Assembly (NCBI RefSeq): GCF_029504655.1
Contig: NZ_JAQFIL010000001.1
Span: 811,001 to 875,000 of the forward strand
DNA length: 64,000 bases
From: Catalinimonas alkaloidigena
Lineage (GTDB): Bacteria; Bacteroidota; Bacteroidia; Cytophagales; Cyclobacteriaceae
Direction: 5' to 3'
Shown here in pieces: positions 36,393-44,132 of the stretch (within the stretch, counting starts at the first letter, position 1; each line of letters opens with the position of its first letter). The position numbers were made by a program, and so were the translations under genes. The notes beneath the pieces were generated by a model that was not told the origin of the DNA, searched no databases, and saw only the letters and a list, made by a program, of their open reading frames with translations.

Positions 36393-37103
36393 TCAATCCG
36401 CGGTCAGCAAGTCATCAGGCAAATTATCCATCAGTTCTATGGCTTCTTCCGCTGACATATAAAACTGCTTGATTCTTTCCTTGTACTCCAGAGGAATATC
36501 AGTATGGTTTTGAATGAAATTTTTCTTAATCACCAGGTACTCACCCAGATTACAATGAATAGCTTGTACATCAGCAGTCCTTTCGGCTTCTATCATATAC
36601 TCGCGTGAAGTGAGATAGGACCAGCCAAACTTCATCAGAGCAAAAGCACTTTTATCCTGATAATCCATGATATGGCCGAGTTCGTGGGCCAGCCAGCCAA
36701 TAATTATATCTTTGGGCAATTTTTCTATCGGAATAGTATGACCTTCCATCTGAAAGTTGCGAGAAATTTTAATAACGTAATCTCTTTTACTTTTAGATTG
36801 AAAAAAACCATACCATTTAGGTTGAGCCTGCATAAAGGATTTATTGATCCTATCTTTGAACACGAAATCTATTTGTGTATTCGCCAGTTCGGGAAAATAG
36901 GATAATACTTCCGCAATCTCCTCTCTTATGATAGAAGGTGCTTTTTTGTTTTTTAAAATTTGTTTTTCACTCTCCTCAATTTTTGTCTCTACAAATTGCT
37001 TTGTTGCTACATCATGCTTATGATAAACAGTACTCGCATCGTTTTGGCCAAAATTGAAGGTAGAGAAAACTATTAACAGTAAAACTGATAAGTGTTGGAA
37101 CAT
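36393..37103 (-). CDS. Exported HELGH metallopeptidase-like protein
   Basis: 236 aa from the ATG at 37103 (MFQHLSVLLLIVFSTFNFGQ is the signal peptide; a start at 37127 adds eight residues). IIGWLAHELGHIMDY holds a HELGH zinc motif (His140, Glu141, His144), and EYMIEAERTADVQAIHCNLG downstream fits the Glu/Asp-bearing third-ligand helix of gluzincin-type peptidases (ExxxAD). No named family is certain; M48-like is possible but the usual membrane helices are absent. Single gene. Confidence 0.65.
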   Translation of the reverse strand: MFQHLSVLLLIVFSTFNFGQNDASTVYHKHDVATKQFVETKIEESEKQILKNKKAPSIIREEIAEVLSYFPELANTQIDFVFKDRINKSFMQAQPKWYGFFQSKSKRDYVIKISRNFQMEGHTIPIEKLPKDIIIGWLAHELGHIMDYQDKSAFALMKFGWSYLTSREYMIEAERTADVQAIHCNLGEYLVIKKNFIQNHTDIPLEYKERIKQFYMSAEEAIELMDNLPDDLLTAD

Positions 37104-37496
37104 GCGTGGAGATATTTCAATTAACAATTCACATCATTACTGAAAAGCCAACAACATAGTCTTATTATGAGTTTATTATATGAAAAAATACCGCAACTTT
37201 TTTTTGATAAATGGGATTTTTATTCATCAAAAAGGTAAAAAAATAGCATTATTATGATTTTTTATTAGATCAAAAAATAATCATCGTAATAGAAGTTATT
37301 CTTATTTTTCACAGGCTCTATCTTTAAAAATAGTGAAAGATAACTTTTCAGTCATCACGAAAGGGCGTGGCCACGCAGAGTCATCCCGAAGGGATTCCTG
37401 CCTGATGGACTTTACCACTTGATAATGCCCCACAGAAAGTCAGTTGTTTGCTGGCTAGGGCAACTGATTGATAAAGCCCACTAGCTCGGATGGTGG
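37104..37496. other. Intergenic region with AT-rich inverted repeat
   Basis: 393 bp. TTTTTGATAAAT (37201-37212) and ATTCATCAAAAA (37222-37233) form an 11/12 inverted repeat. Near 37380 GTCATCCCGAAGGGAT resembles the ATCCC/GGGAT core of the direct repeats around the Zorya-like operon, suggesting a dispersed short repeat. No gene is supported. Confidence 0.45.
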
Positions 37497-38234
37497 CTAT
37501 TCCAGTTCTTCCAGTATCTCAAGGCTCTGCTTACGGTAGGCGCTGCCTTCCGCGGATAGTTCGTTGAGGATAGCTCTGGCCTCTTCTTCCTGCTCGTTCA
37601 ACAGATACGCCAGCGCCTGGTACCAATGGGCATCATTAGAAAATACAGAACTTTCGGTTTGCGCCACTTTCTCCAGATAGCCAAGAGCCTGGGCAGGGGC
37701 TTCTTCAGCCAGGAAGGAGATTCCCACATAATAGTTGAGTGTATCATTACTGGGGGCAGCTTTCAAGAGAGGCTGCCAGTAGCTTCTGGCTTCTGCATAT
37801 TCTCCCAGCTTATAAGATACCATGCCTTCAGCAAAATCCGTGCTGTTGGAGTAGCCAAGGGTAGTAGGTAGGCCGGTGGCTGGAGCAAAATAGGAAGCAT
37901 AGAGCGTAGCCGGTTGAGAAGGTTGCACACTGAAAAACCACCATCCGGCGAGGACAAAGAGTGCCAGAGAGGCTGCCACAGCCCAGGTGAAGTAAGAACG
38001 TCTTGATTGCATGGAGACTACAGGCGTCTCCTCCTCAAAGTGCGCTTCATGAATCTGATCCAGCATTTGACGCAATGACTCGGTTTCTATAGAAGAAATG
38101 AGTTTTTTGTGAAGTGCTACTTCCTCCCAAAGTGCTTCATCTTTTTCAAGTTCAGTCTCAAAGCTGTCCTTTTCAGAAGCTGAGAGCCTTCCGTGAATGT
38201 AATCTTCCATTTTTTCAAAAAGTTTTTCGTCCAT
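37497..38234 (-). CDS. Anti-sigma-factor-like membrane protein with periplasmic TPR
   Basis: 245 aa. Residues 1-80 are a soluble acidic N-terminus (DEKLFEKMEDYIHGRLSASEKDSFETELEKDEALWEEVALHKKL), the pattern of cytosolic anti-sigma domains in Bacteroidetes. A single transmembrane helix follows (AVAASLALFVLAGWWFF, about 88-104), then a periplasmic domain with three or so TPR-like helix pairs (FAEGMVSYKLGEYAEARSYW, YYVGISFLAEEAPAQALGYL, WYQALAYLLNEQEEEARAIL). It starts 10 bp after the sigma-factor gene, as expected for a sigma/anti-sigma pair. It probably holds the sigma factor until a periplasmic signal arrives. Confidence 0.75.
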   Translation of the reverse strand: MDEKLFEKMEDYIHGRLSASEKDSFETELEKDEALWEEVALHKKLISSIETESLRQMLDQIHEAHFEEETPVVSMQSRRSYFTWAVAASLALFVLAGWWFFSVQPSQPATLYASYFAPATGLPTTLGYSNSTDFAEGMVSYKLGEYAEARSYWQPLLKAAPSNDTLNYYVGISFLAEEAPAQALGYLEKVAQTESSVFSNDAHWYQALAYLLNEQEEEARAILNELSAEGSAYRKQSLEILEELE

Positions 38235-38244
38235 GATGCTTATG

Positions 38245-38820
38245 TCAAGACTGGGTTAGCACTATTTTTTTGAGCCGCTGCATGCAACGGTACTTTTCAT
38301 TTTTGGCTGAAGCCTCGCCAATAGTCATCACCTCAGCGATTTCCTGTAGGCTTTGCTTCAAAAAGTAGAAGCGTTTCAGTAAGTTCTGGCAACGTTCTCC
38401 TAACTGAGCAAACTGCTGCTGGAACTGAGACTGTTCTTCTTTGTCAATCCACTCTACCATCACCTCAGCCTCTTCCGCAGGTTCCATATACACTTCCTGT
38501 TTTACTTCGTAACGGGAGCTTGCTTTCTTCATTTTGTCCATCCATCGGAGTTTACAAATCTGTATCAGGTAAGTACTGAGCTTGACCCCTTCACGAAGCT
38601 GATAAGTGCCGGAGCGTATGTTGTTCCAAAGTGCGATAACTCCTTCCTGAAAGATGTCTTTGGCATCGTCTTCACTGCCTCTGTACTGAAATATTAACTG
38701 GCGCACTGCCGGAAAATTCTGGGTATAGAGGTATTCAAAAGCGCTTTGGTCATTTTTAAGTAATCCCTGATACAGGCTGGAGTCATCATATTCGGAGGCA
38801 GGCTTAGATTTCGTCGTCAT
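38245..38820 (-). CDS. ECF-type RNA polymerase sigma factor
   Basis: 191 aa. Region 2 is seen at about residues 28-95 (FEYLYTQNFPAVRQLIFQYRGSEDDAKDIFQEGVIALWNNI, then LSTYLIQICKLRWMDKMKK) and region 4 at about 135-188 (LGERCQNLLKRFYFLKQSLQEIAEVMTIGEASAKNEKYRCMQRLKKIV). It is followed directly by the anti-sigma-like gene. Five GATGACC-N15-CTAT promoters within 6 kb upstream, plus one 8 kb away, are the natural candidates for its regulon. Its own gene has no such promoter; the nearest is that of the 38904-39293 gene just upstream, so read-through could give positive feedback. Confidence 0.88.
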   Translation of the reverse strand: MTTKSKPASEYDDSSLYQGLLKNDQSAFEYLYTQNFPAVRQLIFQYRGSEDDAKDIFQEGVIALWNNIRSGTYQLREGVKLSTYLIQICKLRWMDKMKKASSRYEVKQEVYMEPAEEAEVMVEWIDKEEQSQFQQQFAQLGERCQNLLKRFYFLKQSLQEIAEVMTIGEASAKNEKYRCMQRLKKIVLTQS

Positions 38821-38903
38821 ATTTACAGTGGGTTACTCACCAGTACAGCAGGTTAAGATGAGAAAACAAACTGTAAAATATACATATAAATATTGATTTA
38901 CGA

Positions 38904-39293
38904 CTAATATGGCGCTCTTTGCGTGCCCATTCCCCGGTAAGAACTACTGTTTTGTACAGTGCCGGTAGGATACCCTCCATTATTGTAATCAGGCTGCGCA
39001 TTTCCAGGAGCCTGAGTAACCGTTTGATTCTGTGGTGCTTGTCGCATGGGCTGAGCAGGTAAATTACTACGATTCATCTGCCGTTCCGGTGCATATTGTC
39101 CATTCTGAGAGGACTGAGGTGCAGCAGGAGCATAGGGTTGCTGAGTAGCATAAGGCGCTTGCTGCGGTGCTGATGAAGTAGAATCGTCCATACCATAGGC
39201 AATAACCACACCGACTACAACGATCCACAGGATAACCTTTTTGGATTTAAATCCTGAGAAATAATCTTTAAGCATTTTTTCTGAAGTTTTCAT
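38904..39293 (-). CDS. Small membrane-anchored Gln/Pro-rich protein of the GATGACC regulon
   Basis: 129 aa from the ATG at 39293 (MKTSEKMLKDYFSGFKSKK); a longer start at 39326 is ruled out because it would fall next to the -10 element at 39328. One transmembrane helix (VILWIVVVGVVIAYGM, about residues 20-36) is followed by a low-complexity tail rich in Gln, Pro, Ala and Asn (SSAPQQAPYATQQPYAPAAP and so on). The tail should be extracytoplasmic. No known domain. It shares its promoter type with the three YDKGLQM paralogs and lies just upstream of the sigma factor. Confidence 0.6.
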   Translation of the reverse strand: MKTSEKMLKDYFSGFKSKKVILWIVVVGVVIAYGMDDSTSSAPQQAPYATQQPYAPAAPQSSQNGQYAPERQMNRSNLPAQPMRQAPQNQTVTQAPGNAQPDYNNGGYPTGTVQNSSSYRGMGTQRAPY

Positions 39294-39327
39294 AATCTTA
39301 AGTGTTTGAATGATTGTTTCTATCAAT

Positions 39328-39355
39328 GAATAGAGTAGGTGAGGGGAAGGTCATC
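39328..39355 (-). promoter_or_regulatory. ECF-type promoter (GATGACC-N15-CTATTC), copy 5
   Basis: Minus-strand GATGACC at 39349-39355 and CTATTC at 39328-39333 with exactly 15 nt between. The -10 is 35 bp before the ATG at 39293. Confidence 0.75.
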
Positions 39356-39450
39356 ATGAAAATGAGATTTTTTTTAGTCTGGCTTTCCAGCCCATGAAAG
39401 CTTCTATAAAAGCCACTTCAATCGCGTAGAATCAGCAACGCTATGAAAGC

Positions 39451-39481
39451 AAAAAGCCCGCGGCACAATGTCCACAGGCTT
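39451..39481 (-). terminator. Terminator of YDKGLQM paralog C
   Basis: AAGCCTGTGG and CCGCGGGCTT (minus strand) pair over 10 bp with two G-T pairs, 8-nt loop, then a T-run. Nearly identical in sequence to the terminator after paralog A at 42758-42791. Confidence 0.75.
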
Positions 39482-39505
39482 GGGGAAGATGGGTTAAGCG
39501 TAAGG

Positions 39506-40735
39506 TTAATAAGGGTATTCAGGCTCTATCTGCTGCCAGTCACCCTGGAGTGAATTCTGGTCAAAGCTAGGGTCATCAGTACGGTAGTAATCTCCCAGGC
39601 CATTGGTGTAATTGTAGTCATACTGTCCATCCATATGCCTCTCCTGTTCAGACCAGGGGTCATTAAAAGTGCTGCGCTCATGGATTTGGTCAATATATGC
39701 ATCCTGACTGCTGTAGCCATTTGTGCTGTATGAGCCGCTATTACTCATGCTGTTCATATAGCTATTATGCTGGGCATCCCGAATCTGGTTCATTTCACTT
39801 ATGTTTCTTTGGCTTGCGTCAAAAGCGGCCTGATTGTTAGCCATTCTTTGGCGGTGCGCTGCTGCGGCATTGGCACTGCGCTGCTGGTTGGCTACCGCCA
39901 TCTGCTGCATTACCTGCTGGTTGATCTGATCCATACGCTGCTCATGTGCAGGATTACTTACTGTATTCTCTCCTATTTTTTTGATGATAGCCTCAGACTG
40001 CTCATAATGTTTTGTCGGAGCAAGCATAAGCGCCATAGGCATTAATGTTCCCATTTCACCCATAACAGTGGACTGGGTAAGCTTGGCAATAGCTATTTTA
40101 CCTTTATATGCCTGTCCGTTTCTCTGCCCGTTTACTGCCACTTCCAGCGCGCTTACCCGCATACCCTGAGCACTCAGTTTCTGGGCCATTTTTCTAAAGT
40201 CTTTATTTTGCTCTCCCTCCTGGCTAGGGACTAAGTTAGCTACTGAAGCCTGATTTAATGTATTGTTAAGAATTAGCCCAAGCGCTTCCTGATAGGCTTG
40301 TTCAAAGCTTTTACGATTACGTACGCCGTACTCAAAAAGCTGGGCATAAGCCCGGCTCAACTCTCCTCCGGGACCGCTAATATCAAGTTTGAAGTTAATG
40401 GGGCGAGCTGTATTAGGGTCAAAAGCGATGTCTTGTTCCACTTTCCAGCCCTCAGGTAAAGTAATAGTGGAAATAGGCATTTGCAAGCCTTTATCATAAA
40501 TTACGACTTTTCTGTCATCATTGGCAGAGGCAGTAAAACTTGACTGAGGATTGGCTACTTGCTGCTGGGCATTGTCCTGATATTGTCCGCTCTCACTGAT
40601 GAAGCCTCCATTCTCAATATAACCTGCATCATAGCTGTTATCCTGATCATCAAAAAGAAAGAAAGAGCCGACGAGCAGAATGCCAGCGATGGCGATTATT
40701 TTTATAGTGCGAGAAAGTTCTTTAAAGGATTTCAT
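39506..40735 (-). CDS. Membrane-anchored YDKGLQM-family protein, paralog C
   Basis: 409 aa of unknown function. N-terminal anchor (IKIIAIAGILLVGSFFLF, residues 12-29), low-complexity linker, then a domain opening VVIYDKGLQMPISTITLPEGWKVEQDIAFDPNT (about 75-105) and containing ISGPGGELSRAY. A Gln/Asn/Ala-rich coiled segment (about 275-320) leads to a conserved tail: GYSSQDAYIDQIHERSTFNDPW, HMDGQYDYNYTNGLGDYYRT and SLQGDWQQIEPEYPY. The tail is almost identical to that of paralog A while the middle has diverged strongly. Driven by the promoter at 40775-40802. The extracytoplasmic domain probably acts in the envelope; no enzyme motif is seen. Confidence 0.7.
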   Translation of the reverse strand: MKSFKELSRTIKIIAIAGILLVGSFFLFDDQDNSYDAGYIENGGFISESGQYQDNAQQQVANPQSSFTASANDDRKVVIYDKGLQMPISTITLPEGWKVEQDIAFDPNTARPINFKLDISGPGGELSRAYAQLFEYGVRNRKSFEQAYQEALGLILNNTLNQASVANLVPSQEGEQNKDFRKMAQKLSAQGMRVSALEVAVNGQRNGQAYKGKIAIAKLTQSTVMGEMGTLMPMALMLAPTKHYEQSEAIIKKIGENTVSNPAHEQRMDQINQQVMQQMAVANQQRSANAAAAHRQRMANNQAAFDASQRNISEMNQIRDAQHNSYMNSMSNSGSYSTNGYSSQDAYIDQIHERSTFNDPWSEQERHMDGQYDYNYTNGLGDYYRTDDPSFDQNSLQGDWQQIEPEYPY

Positions 40736-40774
40736 AGTAAAGTAAATTTAGTTTTGTTATTCTGTTTATCTATC

Positions 40775-40802
40775 TATAGAACCAGTGGTCAGGAGGTCAT
40801 CA
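40775..40802 (-). promoter_or_regulatory. ECF-type promoter (GATGACC-N15-CTATAG), copy 2
   Basis: Minus-strand GATGACC at 40796-40802 and CTATAG at 40775-40780, 15 nt apart. The -10 is 40 bp before the start of paralog C at 40735. Confidence 0.8.
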
Positions 40803-40863
40803 GGCATCATCAAAAAAATTAAATTTTTTTTTACGTGGGGTTTCTGTCCAAGACAGGCCTGAC

Positions 40864-41400
40864 TTAATTATAGCTCATCATGTTGTTGGTCGGTGTGCCC
40901 ACCACCACTGAGTAATTCCATTTCCAGTCATTGTAAAGTTGCTGTGGTGCCTGAGCATAGGTCTGTCCGTTAGCAGGATCGCTTACTCGTATCAGTCCTT
41001 CTGGTGTAAGTCCTTGTAAGATGATGAAATGACCTACATTGGGATTATTACTGGGATTGACCAGGGCGATAAGTTTCCATCCATTGGCTAAAGTAGAGTA
41101 CAACTGTTCGGGCGATGCCGGGTAACTCACCTCCCAGGCTCTGAACTGATAAGACTGTAGTAGCTGCACTACCTCTTTGACATGAGCAGGGCGATTCTGC
41201 GGGCTTCCGGTCAGGCGGCTCACAATTTCTGTTTGTGTCTGATTGACCTGTGCCTGGGCGAGCACACTTTGCACACAGGCAGCCCAGCACCACATTGTGT
41301 TTTCCTGTACTCTGATCTGGGCCTGCGCCTCGCTTATGATTAAGACAAATAAGAGAAGAAGCAGGTAGCTGATTTTTTTGAATGACTGGGTACTTTTCAT
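40864..41400 (-). CDS. Exported papain-like cysteine peptidase (C70/AvrRpt2-like)
   Basis: 178 aa with a signal peptide (ISYLLLLLFVLIISEAQA). The mature protein is a compact papain-like peptidase: VQENTMWCWAACVQSVL gives the nucleophile Cys38 in a WCWAAC context, NPNVGHFIILQG gives His124, and RVSDPANG gives Asp141 as third member. This order and spacing matches PF12385-type C70 peptidases. It follows the small exported ORF at 41440-41649 by 39 bp and has no GATGACC promoter of its own, so the two are probably one transcript. It may process proteins of the same regulon; that is inference. Confidence 0.75.
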   Translation of the reverse strand: MKSTQSFKKISYLLLLLFVLIISEAQAQIRVQENTMWCWAACVQSVLAQAQVNQTQTEIVSRLTGSPQNRPAHVKEVVQLLQSYQFRAWEVSYPASPEQLYSTLANGWKLIALVNPSNNPNVGHFIILQGLTPEGLIRVSDPANGQTYAQAPQQLYNDWKWNYSVVVGTPTNNMMSYN

Positions 41401-41439
41401 CGTTCTGTAATTTTTTACTTGTCATTAAGTTATGGTGAA

Positions 41440-41649
41440 TCAGTTAGCGTACTCTTTTCTCATTTTCTGAGGTAATAAGGTGTCCGTAGAAACTCTGAAC
41501 CTGTTGGGATCAACGGTATAGAGCGCAGAGTGCATGCTGCTGCCTCTGTCCTCTAGCTTGTTGTTTACGTCGGGCGTATGATTTGTGAAAGCGAGTACGG
41601 CTTTTAACACTGCGATCAGGAAGAGTATGAGTATGTGCTGGCGTTTCAT
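41440..41649 (-). CDS. Small exported protein upstream of the cysteine peptidase
   Basis: 69 aa with a signal peptide (MKRQHILILFLIAVLKAVLAF) and a mature part of about 48 residues (TNHTPDVNNKLEDRGSSMHS and following) with no recognised domain. A GATGACC promoter lies 38 bp upstream, which supports it as a real gene. It is the leading gene of a two-gene unit with the C70-type peptidase, so it could be a propeptide, inhibitor or substrate of that enzyme. These roles are guesses. Confidence 0.6.
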   Translation of the reverse strand: MKRQHILILFLIAVLKAVLAFTNHTPDVNNKLEDRGSSMHSALYTVDPNRFRVSTDTLLPQKMRKEYAN

Positions 41650-41686
41650 GGCGTGAAAGTTTAAGAAGTTTAGCTTGTCTACTGAT

Positions 41687-41714
41687 ATATAGAGGAGTGC
41701 TGAGGCTGGTCATC
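41687..41714 (-). promoter_or_regulatory. ECF-type promoter (GATGACC-N15-CTATAT), copy 4
   Basis: Minus-strand GATGACC at 41708-41714 and CTATAT at 41687-41692, 15 nt apart. The -10 is 38 bp before the ATG at 41649. Confidence 0.78.
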
Positions 41715-41735
41715 AGATGCTGAGGAATTTTTCAT

Positions 41736-41770
41736 AAAAAAAAGCCACTGTATGAAACTACAGTGGCTTT
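41736..41770 (-). terminator. Terminator of YDRGLQM paralog B
   Basis: Perfect 12-bp stem (AAAGCCACTGTA / TACAGTGGCTTT) with a 6-nt loop, followed on the minus strand by a run of T. It lies 24 bp after the stop of paralog B. Confidence 0.85.
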
Positions 41771-41793
41771 GGGTGAAAGAGTGAGGCTATGGT

Positions 41794-42666
41794 TTAGTAT
41801 GTATTGCTTTGCATATAGTTCCAATCATTATAATCTGTATAATAGCTGGAATCAGGGTGCCAGCCAATTCTCTCAGGTATATATCTATCCATTGCCCTTT
41901 GGTAAGCTTTGTATAAGTGAAGACAGTATTCTTCAAAGGCGGGATTAGCCTGATAGCTGAATGCGATTTGCTCCTCTTTTTTCAGAGTTTCAGCCAACTT
42001 GTCCTCCGGTGCAGTGACAATACCTAGTGTTATTTGGCGTAGATCGTAATAGCTAGAAGTAGGATAAACAATCCTGACCAGACCCTGATAGGCTTCGCCA
42101 TCCAGTATCCCTTTGAAAGGGACTTCCAGATATTGATACGTACTGTCAATATCGATATAGGTACGCAGATAACGAGCTTCAGTGGGCTTGCCGGACCTTA
42201 TCTCTTCCAGATGCATTTCATCCATAAAACCTTTCAAACTCTGCTTGAGGAGCGGCTGTAATTCCTCTTCAAAGTCTTTAAAGTCCGAGGCTTTGCCAAG
42301 CTTATAATAACCATTATAGACGTGACTCCTGATTATTTCTCCCTCAGGGCCGTTAAAACTTAGAAAAAAATTGCTAAGACTACCTCCGCTGTAAGGATCA
42401 GTGGAAATGTCCTGCTGTACCAGCCAGTTGTGAGGTATCAGGTAAGACCCCCTGATCATTTGCAGGCCACGATCATAGACCGCTACTTTTTTGACTGTGT
42501 CGTTGAGTGCCTGGTCTTCTTTCATAAAAGCAATGCTACCAAGTTTGACTGCCTCCGTATCCTGCATATTCATATCTGGCATGATAGGATAGCCGATGAA
42601 CATTAAACCGAAGCAGATGGCCAATATGACTTCCGCAATGAGTAGAAAATAAGTGAAGGACTTCAT
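41794..42666 (-). CDS. Membrane-anchored YDRGLQM-family protein, paralog B
   Basis: 290 aa. The ATG at 42666 (MKSFTYFLLIAEVILAICFGLMF) is the start; the longer frame from 42696 is excluded because its ATG abuts the -10 element at 42697-42702. An N-terminal helix is followed by VAVYDRGLQMIRGSYLIPHNWLVQQDISTDPYSGG, clearly homologous to paralogs A and C, and FNGPEGEIIRSH matches their SGP-GEL-R block. It lacks the conserved C-terminal tail of the other two and ends in an acidic Tyr/Asp-rich stretch. Function unknown; envelope-located by topology. Confidence 0.68.
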   Translation of the reverse strand: MKSFTYFLLIAEVILAICFGLMFIGYPIMPDMNMQDTEAVKLGSIAFMKEDQALNDTVKKVAVYDRGLQMIRGSYLIPHNWLVQQDISTDPYSGGSLSNFFLSFNGPEGEIIRSHVYNGYYKLGKASDFKDFEEELQPLLKQSLKGFMDEMHLEEIRSGKPTEARYLRTYIDIDSTYQYLEVPFKGILDGEAYQGLVRIVYPTSSYYDLRQITLGIVTAPEDKLAETLKKEEQIAFSYQANPAFEEYCLHLYKAYQRAMDRYIPERIGWHPDSSYYTDYNDWNYMQSNTY

Positions 42667-42696
42667 AGCATAATTTCGTTTAGGAGTTCTACCCAT

Positions 42697-42724
42697 TTAT
42701 AGAAACCGAAGCACTAAGGTCATC
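42697..42724 (-). promoter_or_regulatory. ECF-type promoter (GATGACC-N15-CTATAA), copy 3
   Basis: Minus-strand GATGACC at 42718-42724 and CTATAA at 42697-42702, 15 nt apart. The -10 is 31 bp before the ATG at 42666 and fixes that start for paralog B. Confidence 0.8.
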
Positions 42725-42757
42725 ATACGCGAAAGGTTTTTTACTGAAAATACCCCT

Positions 42758-42791
42758 AAAAAAAAGCCCGTGGTACAATGTCCACAGGCTT
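42758..42791 (-). terminator. Terminator of YDKGLQM paralog A
   Basis: AAGCCTGTGG / CCACGGGCTT stem of 10 bp with one G-T pair, 8-nt loop and a T-run on the minus strand; near copy of the terminator at 39451-39481. Confidence 0.78.
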
Positions 42792-42815
42792 AGGGGAGAT
42801 AGGTTAAGCGTAAGA

Positions 42816-44003
42816 TTAATAAGGGTATTCAGGTTCTATCTGCTGCCAGTCACCCTGGAGTGAGTTCTGGTCAAAGCTAGGATCATTTGTGCGGTAGTAG
42901 TCTCCCAGGCCATTGGTGTAATTGTAGTCATATTGTCCATCCATATGCATCTCCTGACCAGACCAGGGGTCGTTGAAAGTACTACGCTCATGGATTTGGT
43001 CAATGAAAGCATCCTGACTGCTGTAGCCATTTGTGTTGTATGAACCACTATTTCTCATGCCATCCATAAAGCTATTATAGCTATCATCTCTTAATTGATT
43101 CATTTCACTAATATTTCTTTGGCTTGCATCAAAAGCTGCCTGGTTGTTTGCCATTCTCTGCTGATGGGCAGCACTTGAGTTAGCCATTTGCTGATTGTGG
43201 AAGTTGTTGAAGCGTTGCATAACGGTCTGTTGGATTTGTTCTCTGCGCTGCTCGTAAGCAGGGTTCAGGCTATAGCTCTCATCAATCATAGTCTTTACTT
43301 TGGTCAGAGATGCCAGCTTACCGGCAGGAGCGATTGAGCCGCTTACTGTCAGAGAACCTGCTTGTGAGCCTACTTTATTGATTTGAACGAAGCCTTCATA
43401 ACGCTGACCATTGTAGTAGCCGGATACCGGAGCTTTCAGGCACTGAATCTGAGTACCGCTGTTTACGAGTCGCTGATACACTCCGAGTTTCATGAGTGTT
43501 TGCTGAGCCTTTGGATCCTGCTCCAGATTGCCCACGCGCAACTGCTCAAGCTGTAAGCCTGAAAGGGCTCTCTGCAGTCCCTGCTCAAAGCTTATGCCTG
43601 ACATCGCTCCAAATTTGGTAGTACCCAAAGAGCGGATCAACTCTCCCTGAGGGCCGCTTATTTCTACATGATATCTGGCAGATTCATTGGTATTAGGATC
43701 TACGGCGATGTCCTGGCTTAGTTTCCAGTCTTCGGGAATGGTATATGTGCCTATAGGCATTTGCAAACCTTTGTCGTACAGTACGATCTTTCCGCCTTCA
43801 GAGGAAGGGTTAGAGGTGATTTGGTTGGCGGTAGCCGCAGTGGCTTGTCCGTCGTTTGAATACTGACCAGGCTCATAGACATAGCCGCCATTTTCAGCGT
43901 AGCTCTCGTCCTGATCGTCTAACATAAAAAAGCCTCCGGCGAGTATACCGCTGGCGATGATAAGTATTTTGCGGGTGCTGGATAGTTCTTTAAAAGATTT
44001 CAT
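42816..44003 (-). CDS. Membrane-anchored YDKGLQM-family protein, paralog A
   Basis: 395 aa, homologous along its length to paralog C. N-terminal anchor ILIIASGILAGGFFMLDDQ, domain opening IVLYDKGLQMPIGTYTIPEDWKLSQDIAVDPNT (about 72-104) and ISGPQGELIRS. The segment MANNQAAFDASQRNISEMNQ, found in both A and C, leads into the shared tail GYSSQDAFIDQIHERSTFND and DYNYTNGLGDYYRTNDPSFD. DNA similarity between A and C is highest over the last ~330 bp and runs past the stop codon into the terminator. Function unknown; likely an envelope protein induced by the local ECF sigma factor. Confidence 0.7.
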   Translation of the reverse strand: MKSFKELSSTRKILIIASGILAGGFFMLDDQDESYAENGGYVYEPGQYSNDGQATAATANQITSNPSSEGGKIVLYDKGLQMPIGTYTIPEDWKLSQDIAVDPNTNESARYHVEISGPQGELIRSLGTTKFGAMSGISFEQGLQRALSGLQLEQLRVGNLEQDPKAQQTLMKLGVYQRLVNSGTQIQCLKAPVSGYYNGQRYEGFVQINKVGSQAGSLTVSGSIAPAGKLASLTKVKTMIDESYSLNPAYEQRREQIQQTVMQRFNNFHNQQMANSSAAHQQRMANNQAAFDASQRNISEMNQLRDDSYNSFMDGMRNSGSYNTNGYSSQDAFIDQIHERSTFNDPWSGQEMHMDGQYDYNYTNGLGDYYRTNDPSFDQNSLQGDWQQIEPEYPY

Positions 44004-44036
44004 AGTGTTGAGGATTTAAATAGTTTGTTTACTTAT

Positions 44037-44064
44037 CTATAGAGCCGGTCATATCAAGGTCATC
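44037..44064 (-). promoter_or_regulatory. ECF-type promoter (GATGACC-N15-CTATAG), copy 1
   Basis: Minus-strand GATGACC at 44058-44064 and CTATAG at 44037-44042, 15 nt apart. The -10 is 34 bp before the start of paralog A at 44003. Confidence 0.8.
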
Positions 44065-44132
44065 ATGTTTTTCTTAGAAAAGATAAAAAATATTTTACTC
44101 AATCTTTATATGTAGAGTAAGCAGTATAAAAA

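Noticed and set aside
42667..42696. Upstream ATG at 42696 for paralog B
   Set aside because: It would start next to the -10 element of its own promoter, leaving no transcribed leader; MKSF at 42666 parallels its paralogs.
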